DNA from: Nematostella vectensis
Taxonomy: Eukaryota; Cnidaria; Anthozoa; Actiniaria; Edwardsiidae
NCBI RefSeq assembly: GCF_932526225.1
Contig: NC_064034.1
Span: 12,660,887 to 12,724,886 of the forward strand
Reading direction: 5' to 3'
Length of the DNA: 64,000 bases
Program-made: the position numbers and the translations under genes
Part shown: one piece after another, positions 56,450 through 64,000 of the stretch
Layout of the letters: each line of letters opens with the position of its first letter
Position numbering within the stretch: the stretch's first letter is position 1
The notes under the pieces: generated by a model
What the model saw: the letters and a program-made list of their open reading frames with translations, nothing else
What the model was told of the DNA's origin: nothing
Databases searched by the model: none

Positions 56450-59400
56450 GTGACGTAGTGATGTTGCTAAAAGCTCCGTAAATTGATAGTTATAAATAAT
56501 GGTGTTTCGTAATATTTCACATGGATACATGCCAGTACGTACCTTATTGAAAGAACGGTCCGAAAAAGATGTTCGCTGAGACAACCCCCAGAAGGAGTGA
56601 CGGAAGCTCTTGTGCTATATCTTCGCATACAGTTCGGTTTAATTTGCGAGATTCTCTTTTCAACTCTTGATATCTGAACTTAAAGTAAATACCACTTAAC
56701 TAATTTTTTTGGTAATTTTTGTTCCCTTTAGTTCCTCTTTTTGTTTGTGTAATTTTTAGAGATCCGTGAGAGCATCTAGTCCGTATATCAATCAGTGGGC
56801 GTTTGCATTTAATTGCCTATTTTCACTTGAATCAGAAAGTGAAACTTGAAAAATTAGGGGGGGGGGGGGGGAATCAGAAGTCTATTTCTTTTCATAAATG
56901 ATTTCTATTTCCACTCGTTGTTTTCCAAATTCTCATTTGAATAAAAATATAGAATATTAAACGTACTTTTTTCTTTAATACCATGAGTGAGCATTTGCGT
57001 CAAATGCATTTTCGACATTTATTATAAAATAAAATTTTGGAACCTAGAGATGAATTCCGGATTCACTTTTTGTCCGACTTTTTGTTGTATTTACTTCAAG
57101 TTCAGATATCATCATTTAATGCTTTGTATGGAATCATGAAAAAAATTCACCAATTTGTACGGTGTATCGAGCATAACGCTGTCCTCGTAATTTCTTTTTG
57201 TGATTTTACGCTAGTTTTGTACTTAGAAAAGAACTTCGAGATATGGGGGAAAAGTTGCAAACGTACTTCGGAAGTTGTTTTGAGGAGGGAGCGTAAGCAA
57301 AAGCCAATTTTTTCTGCCAATTCAGCAGTTGGTGTCACAGTTAGCCCAAGTTGAAAGGTCATTTACCTGTGTATTGTTGTATTTTCTTGGCGCTCTCAGC
57401 GCTCCTTTTTTTTTATTATCCCAAAAAATTGATTTTAAATCTTTTCAGGAAAAATGACCATTTTTGATAGAGCAATGTACCAGACGCAACTTTTGAGGCC
57501 TCAATTTGTCGGTCGTTTAATGATCTTGCAAAATGATGGGATGCGAGGCTATATTTGAGAAAATCTGTCAAATACTCTATTTTAATTGGATTAAGCCGAG
57601 ATTAGAATAATATTGAGGGCATATGTCCTTGGTTGCCTCCTGTGGTGTTGTTGTGTTTCTGCGCTGTTTATTTTTCGCGCGGCAGGTAGCGATACTTATT
57701 ATGCGATTTATATTTTTTGTAGTGTTTTTCGGGGTCAAGCCGAGAAAAATAAGGAAAAATCGATAAAATATTTAATATTCGTTCGATTTTAAAAAGAAAC
57801 ACATCTTTGTAATCAGAAGATAAATATAAGTCTATAAACAAATTATTAAAAAATATTTTTAGCCGGTGGCATTTCATCAGAAAAAGCAATATCTTTCTTA
57901 ACTATTCGAATTAGTCTGCGATTTCATTTCTGGAAATAAAGTATTACTTACCTAATGTTTCAACGATTCTGCTTTTTTGTCACATAAGACGGTGAATTCA
58001 AAACAGTTCAGTGCAAATGAGCAAATGGACGAGGATTTCATTTCATTAATAAGACCAAGGACGTCTTCCTAAAGGCGATTAACGCCACCTTGGAGAATAA
58101 AGGAAGGCAACACTTTTCGCACATTACAACCTACATCGATACGCTACTTCGTATTGTTCCGTGTAGACAATTGTACTTTATATTAAACTGGCACTGCGAA
58201 TTATTATTTTTTTTTTTTTAATTTTAGGTTGTGTCCGTTTTTCGACATCCCATATCTAGACCAATATGTCATAAAACGAGTTGCTCCTTCTTGAGGAGAT
58301 GTGATTGGCACCATCTGGACATTTATTTACTTCCAGTCCAAAAATTATAAAAAAAAATGGCCCACTTGCAGTGACAAGAAATAATTTGTTCAAGATTGAT
58401 TTTTTAAATCGCTTTAAAAATACCGCGGTGATCCTAGAACCTAATCCCTCAGAACCGAATCAGAACCTAATAAAAGATAAAAAAAAATACCTTTTTAACG
58501 AGTAAAATCAGCTAGAATCGATGAGAAGGCATTATATAAATATGGTTTCCTGAATTATTTATAGCAACTTCTGTAATTTGTGTGGATCCTAGACTAATGT
58601 CTATGATTAGATTCCCTTGTCTGGTTTCGTCTGGTTTTAGACGCTTGCAAATTTTTATGCAATCACAAGGAAATAGCAATAATATGCATTTCTAAAACGT
58701 TTCAATACCGATTTGGCGCTTAGTAATTGGTAAGTTTTCAAACAACAACCGTCTACTTTTGTACTTTTTGGCGCCGACATAATTGAATGCTGTGAACGGT
58801 GAAGTGGAAGTCACGCTTGGATCACGCGCTTGGACGTCACGCTAGCTACATCAACTAAACTGCGCTTCAATTACGGAGAGTTAAATATAAACTGGACTCA
58901 AATTGACCGGGATAAAATCAAATTATCCGAAAGAAGGGAATTTTTTCCTTATGAGATCTGCATAATTTTTTGGACCAGTTTCTGATCTGTTCAAACAAAA
59001 AATAGATAAAAATAAGAAAGAAAGAAAAAAAATACCTACCAGCTGCTATTTATACGAACAAAATCCAAATTCGATTCCCCGTATTTTTTTTAAAATTGTA
59101 TTAAGCTATGTGTATATGTGTAGACTTTTAGTGTGTAGACTTTTATGTGTAGACTTTTAGATTTTTACGCTAGTGGTGATTGAAATAGAAAAGCCTAAAT
59201 CCGCTAAATAGCGCAAAAATCACTGTATTTTTTTTTTAAATGTATTTCCAGCCCTACTCTGTAATTCTATGCAGAAAGTAGGTAATTTTGAATTTTTTTT
59301 TTTCGTTTTTAACAATTACCCCCCCCCCCCCCCCCCCTTGCTGTTAGGTTCTGTTTGGGTTCTGATTCGGTTCTGTTTAGGTTCTAAGAGTGACCGTCTC

Positions 59401-60830
59401 AGACCAAGAAAAAAATTTTGTTCAGAACAAAAATACCATCTTTTGCCAGGAGATAGCCCTTGATGACCTTAGTATTCTGTGAAAGTTTGAAACGAATCGG
59501 ATAAATGTTTTTGGCTTGAGAGAAGAAAATGTATTTTTAGAATATAATTAGCGATTTTTCGGTATTTTTCGACTTGATTGATTGATTGAAATTATATAAT
59601 TGTACATATTTGGATTAGGTCGTTGGTAGTTTTAGTATTTTTCTTAATTTTTAACAGACTTTCAATTATTTTCTGTTTTTCGTACTCCGTAAATAAGCCC
59701 GGAAAACGAGGCCTTTTCTTCCATGTGACGTTGCACAATTGCACAATTCTTTTCACTCTAGGTATACAGCACTTATTGTACTTCCAATATATCAAATAAA
59801 ATTTTGTGGCAATTAAAAACACGAGTTTTGAAGAGGCGATAAACAGCCCCCACTTTATCCCCCTCTTCTATCCCTAGGTTCCATGACAGTGTAGTGGATA
59901 TTTTTTTAACAGTCTCAAATTGGCTGTTTGAGCTTTTATGTGCTCTAGTAAGTTGTACAAGTAGTAGCTAGTAGTGTACAGCCGGAATCAACATAACATT
60001 CTATTATGGCTCTGTTTCACAATAAACAGATACCTTGACACGAATATTTTGTATTTTATAGTTTATTATATCAGCGATAGAACTGGAAAAAGAAATATGA
60101 ACGTTATATGTACACGAAAAAAACGTGTTTTTTAGCAAACTGTGCTTACATGGGCTTCCTGTGGTATTGTCACGCATTCATTGTTTATATCTGACGGCGA
60201 AATCCGGATAGAAAAACGACCTCAAATTCGTAAAAAAGCGGCAAGAAATCTCTTACAAGCTACAAACAATAGGACCAAAATTAGTTCCTACGCGGGGAAA
60301 CTGTAATGTTTCTAGTACAGCTTTCTATTGAAGGACTAAATTCGACGGGAAGCGTGGCGTACGATTGCGTTTAATTCGAGGTCGATCGAATGGTTGACCT
60401 AGCGTTATCGAGTGCTCTTTTGAACTTCTACGGTTAGATACGCCTTGTAAGATGTTATTTAGAGTCTACCAGAACCACGTTTCGCATTTATTTGAACTTG
60501 TTTTGGCGATAAAAGGTGCCCCGATGCAAAGGTATGTGCTCTCTAGTCACGCCTCCTTTCTAAAGGGCGGGAAATGCGAGAACTAGCTTCGGATCGAGAC
60601 GAAAATATTGTTTTGAACACAAAATGGAGTACTCGAAAACTAGAACCAGAAAGCAATCTAAAAATGCTTCCCAGTCTGCATTTTCTTCTGCGAACGAGCT
60701 CACCCAAGCAATCATTTGCCTTTGTCAGAATTTTGTTCTACAGCTAAATCCGCCCTTTAACCTTGTTAAAATTCCAAATAAACTGATATATTAAATATAC
60801 TGCAATATTCAAAGTTTTATTGTAAAAAAA
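56450..60830. other. gene-free AT-rich stretch
   Basis: No supported exon. Contains homopolymers (G run at 56858-56870, C run at 59319-59337) and an inverted pair, AGAACCGAATCAGAACCTAA near 58448 and GGTTCTGATTCGGTTCTG near 59357, which may be ends of a decayed element. Confidence 0.45.
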
Positions 60831-60849
60831 TTCCATCGGCTGTCCACCC

Positions 60850-61040
60850 CTAAAAGAGGAGTACGTAAAGGCGATGCTTTATCGCCATATCTTTTTATTT
60901 TGGCCTTGGAGATTCTAGCAATAATCATACGAGGTTATAAAAGGCCTATGCGTCGGGGATAAACATGTAAAGTGTACTCCGTATGCCGGTGATATGACGG
61001 TTTTCGTAAAAGATGTATCCTCGTGTAACCCCCTGGTAGT
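60850..61040 (+). pseudogene. LINE reverse-transcriptase relic
   Basis: Reading KRGVRKGDALSPYLFILALE then ILAIIIR matches the conserved RT block RGxRQGDPLSPYLF. After a stop and a frameshift, YAGDMTVFVKD corresponds to the catalytic YADD block with one Asp replaced by Gly. It is short, broken and unable to encode enzyme. Distinct from the LINE at 23270, which lacks this region. Confidence 0.82.
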
Positions 61041-61124
61041 AGGTGACTACTAGAGCAGTGTGGTGTCTGCTCAAGTAATCATGGATAAGTTAAAGGCTCT
61101 TAATTTAGGGACCCACCGCGTTCT

Positions 61125-61335
61125 AGCAGGCAGGGCCGTAGCCAGCATGAGGCAAGTCAGGCACTTGCCGCGGTAAAATTTTGGGGCCGGTTGCACAAAG
61201 ACTGGATAAGTTATCCGCCGGATAGGCGCTAACCGCCGGATAAAATCCCTATCCAGCGAAAAGTTATCCGGGGGATAAAATAGCGTTGCACAAAGCGTGG
61301 ATAGAAGGCTGGATAACTATCCGCTGAACATCCAT
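61125..61335. repeat. MITE-like repeat with GGATAA motifs
   Basis: Contains TTGCACAAAG twice (about 61183 and 61280) and many inverted GGATAA/TTATCC motifs such as TTATCCGCCGGATAGG. A GCAGGGCCGTAGCCAGCATG stretch before it resembles the ends of another dispersed family. It is noncoding; the 134-codon frame that follows (61348-61752) has no recognisable domain. Confidence 0.55.
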
Positions 61336-62359
61336 CATTACCACTAAATGGCTTCCCATTTCAATGGTAAATATGCTGTTTTTCCTTCATACAAAATGGC
61401 GACCGTTGAAAAAGCTACTAAAAGTGCCAGAAAACAAACAGTTCATCGAAGCAAAGTGCATGTAAATCACGGAATGATCACAGGGGATAGTGTTTATCTT
61501 CTTCCTGTCTTTGGGAGTCACATTTCTCGACAAAACGGACAATATAGTTTGATTCCAGTACTACCAAAGCTGCACCAGTGCCGTACATTACTATTTTTGG
61601 TTATATCGATTTACCTACTTATTATGCAAATATTCAAAATGGCCGCGCGGAGTTTGAAACTTGAATTTGTTTTGTTAGCGAGACGTCGCATCGCAAAAAT
61701 CGACCAAAACAGCAAAATATCCTGCTCTATACCAAGTTTAATATTTGATTGATAAGTTCCTGTGCTCGAAAGTAAAATATCGTTTGGGAAACCTTTTAAA
61801 ATTGAGCGCTTTTATTGGAGACTGCCGTAAAATCGAACTCTCTTCGTAATGTTTACGTTTAGAAAAAGAGAAATATGAGTGTGATGGACCAAATTCTACG
61901 GCTTAGGACCTTGAAAGGACTAAACTAGGATAAATGAGGATCATGGCATACTAAAGCAATTTTCACCACAAGCCGAAACGAGTGCCCACAGGGTATGGTG
62001 AAAGTTGAGAAGAGCGGAGGTTGAATTGTGAGGACGAAAGTGCGAGTCAAGGCCCAACGTCTATACAACAGGGAAAAATCGCCGAAGAATAGGTATGAAA
62101 ATTTGTGTCAACATTTAGCCGAAAAGCATTTTACCCTACCCTTGTCTCTCGGGGGTTCGCTTCTTATCATTCTTTAGCTAAATGTCTTGCCCTGCGACCA
62201 CCACAACAACATAGGGGGGGGGGGGGGGGCACTCTAGCTGTAAACATGACTGTTGGTTCCGACAGATACGAAAATTTTATGCCCCCAAAAGAATGGAACC
62301 ACGCCACCCCTAAGAATATACCTGCATCTGAACTCTATACCCAAAACTCCACCAAGAAT

Positions 62360-64000
62360 AGATACCCCCCCTTCCCCCCAAAAAAGTAACCCAAATCTGA
62401 GTTCTATTCGTAAAACATACAAAAGCTTGAAACTTGCCAGTCCCGTAAAACAGTTTTAGAAGGAAAATTTGCTTATCAAATTTAATTTATTTTTATTCCT
62501 TTTTATAAAAAAAACTCTATCCTCCTCACCTCCAAGGCCCTAGTCATAAAACCCGGTACAACTTTACTTCCTTGTCTTCGCACCTTGTGTGAGCACACCA
62601 CATGTGACATGCCCTCAGTCATCACAACCTCACTCCCCTTACCATGCATTTCTCAACCTTTAATTTTACACATTATGCATTTTCCTATTTGTCTGCACAC
62701 ACCATAAAATAGCCCTCATTGAGTAAGAGCATTACATAGCCACTCAAACCAGTGCCCCCTCTAAAATCTAATGCTAGAGGGGCATATTATGTTAAAATAA
62801 GCATTTGTGATAAGAACTTTTTGATGAATTAGCCCCCCCTACTCATCCTCAAAAATACCCAAACCTGAGTTCTATACATAAAATATACCAAGCATAGAAA
62901 CTTACCTCCCAAATAAATAACCAAACCTAAATTCTATAGCCCAAGCATACAAAATCTTGCTATAAGGGAGCTTCAACTCTCAGATTTGCTTATTAAATAA
63001 AATCAATTTTATTCCATTTTTATAAAAAAAAACTCTGTGCAATAGGCACTGAGATAAAAAAATTCTCCTGAAGTATCACCAAATATAAATATTTATTTTC
63101 CATACAGTACGATATCTATGACTGCACAATCATACTCCTAGAATCTCCAAGGCCTAGTAATCAAACCTGGTACAAGAGGGGTAAAAAGGGCATAATATGC
63201 TAAAATAAGCATTTGCGATAAGGACTTTTTGTCAAATTAGCCCCCCCCCCCCCAAAAAAAAAAAAAAAAAAAAAAAAATTCCCAAACCTGAGTTCTATAC
63301 ATAAAATATACCAAGTATAGAAACTTACCTCCCAAACAATTACTCAAACCTATATACCCCTAACATATAAATTCTTAATATCACTATAGTTTTAAAGGGG
63401 AGCTTCAACACTCAGACTTGCCTATCAAATCAAATTAATTTAATTCCCTTTTTAATAAAAAAAGACTCTTTGCGCATATAATAGAGACTGGCGAGAAAAA
63501 AATAAGCCTGAAGTATCACCACATAGATATTTTCCATATGATATCTGCTCTAGTGAAGCTTGGAGCCTCTGGTACCCAGGGTATGACTATACTCCCATTC
63601 TCCTATTATCTCCAAGCCTAGTAATCAAACATGGTACAAGTTTACTTCATCTTCACAACCTGTGTCAGCACCCCCAATTAGACATACCCTTTGTCACCAC
63701 CCCTTTGCCCTTACCATGCCTTTTCCTCACCCTAGTTTACACTTTATGCCTTTTTCCATTTGTCTGCACACACAATGAAATACACCCTCAATGGCTCTAA
63801 CTTGGTGTTAGAACCTGTGTATTAAGCACGATTTGTGTCACAAAACTTCCTTTTTTTTTAATAAAATGAATCATGATGAAAACAGAGCTGGATACAATGA
63901 AGTCCTTTGGGGATGGTTCTGACACTGAGGTATACATACACCCCTCATTGAATAAGCACATTACATAGCCCCTCAAACAAGTGCCCCCTCTATAATCCAT
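62360..64000. repeat. large degenerate duplication running off the window end
   Basis: The motif CCAAACCTGAGTTCTATACA (or close) followed by TAAAATATACCAAG..TAGAAACTTACC occurs near 62858 and 63282, with a weaker copy near 62390. A ~200-bp block (CTCCAAGGCC.. to ..TGTCTGCACACAC) at about 62532-62702 recurs at 63611-63772. CATTACATAGCC(A/C)CTCAAAC occurs at 62731 and 63959. No coding exons recognised. Confidence 0.75.

Noticed and set aside
61348-61752. 134-codon plus-strand frame starting MASHFNGKYAV
   Set aside because: Starts at the edge of a MITE-like repeat, shows no recognisable domain, and composition is not clearly coding.

Overview
The window is animal nuclear DNA, most likely from a sea-anemone-like cnidarian (Nematostella or a relative). 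This is an inference from long GT-AG introns, vertebrate-like genes including one with a U12-type intron, single-exon peptide GPCRs and a BTB-PHR gene, and AT-rich spacers full of short inverted-repeat elements (MITEs). No prokaryotic, phage or CRISPR-like structure is present. Most genes were assembled by hand from splice sites and reading-frame phases, so exon ends are predictions.

Layout. 72-188 (-) is one exon of a possible CXorf65-like gene at the window edge. 6069-13042 (-) is a complete ten-exon PAIP1 homologue (PABP-interacting translation factor). 16903-20929 (+) is a secreted PAN/apple-pentraxin protein. 22298-25219 (-) is an unrecognised single-pass membrane protein with a LINE 3' end inserted in its first intron. 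26556-29103 (-) is TM2D1, head-to-head with 29619-38817 (+), a FANCC-like Fanconi anaemia core-complex subunit. An intronless BTB-BACK-PHR gene (36509-37813, -) lies inside FANCC intron 10 on the opposite strand. 39801-40928 (-) and 51671-52777 (+) are two divergently oriented paralogous rhodopsin-family GPCRs. The rest is noncoding: tandem repeats (85 bp, 75 bp, 51 bp, 89 bp and a ~890 bp duplication), MITEs and foldbacks, a tRNA-derived SINE and LINE relics.

The genes are functionally unrelated (mRNA translation, DNA crosslink repair, membrane and secreted proteins, neuropeptide-type signalling, ubiquitin ligase adaptors) and do not form a pathway. The most notable signals concern gene structure. 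TM2D1 intron 1 has AT-AC ends and both U12 splice motifs. In PAIP1 the 3' splice site and start of exon 9 are multiplied in a 75-bp (25-codon) array, and the exon 2 acceptor is also duplicated with one copy disabled. The pentraxin gene has a minisatellite that copies its first 5' splice site. The two GPCRs both lack the usual TM6 tryptophan.
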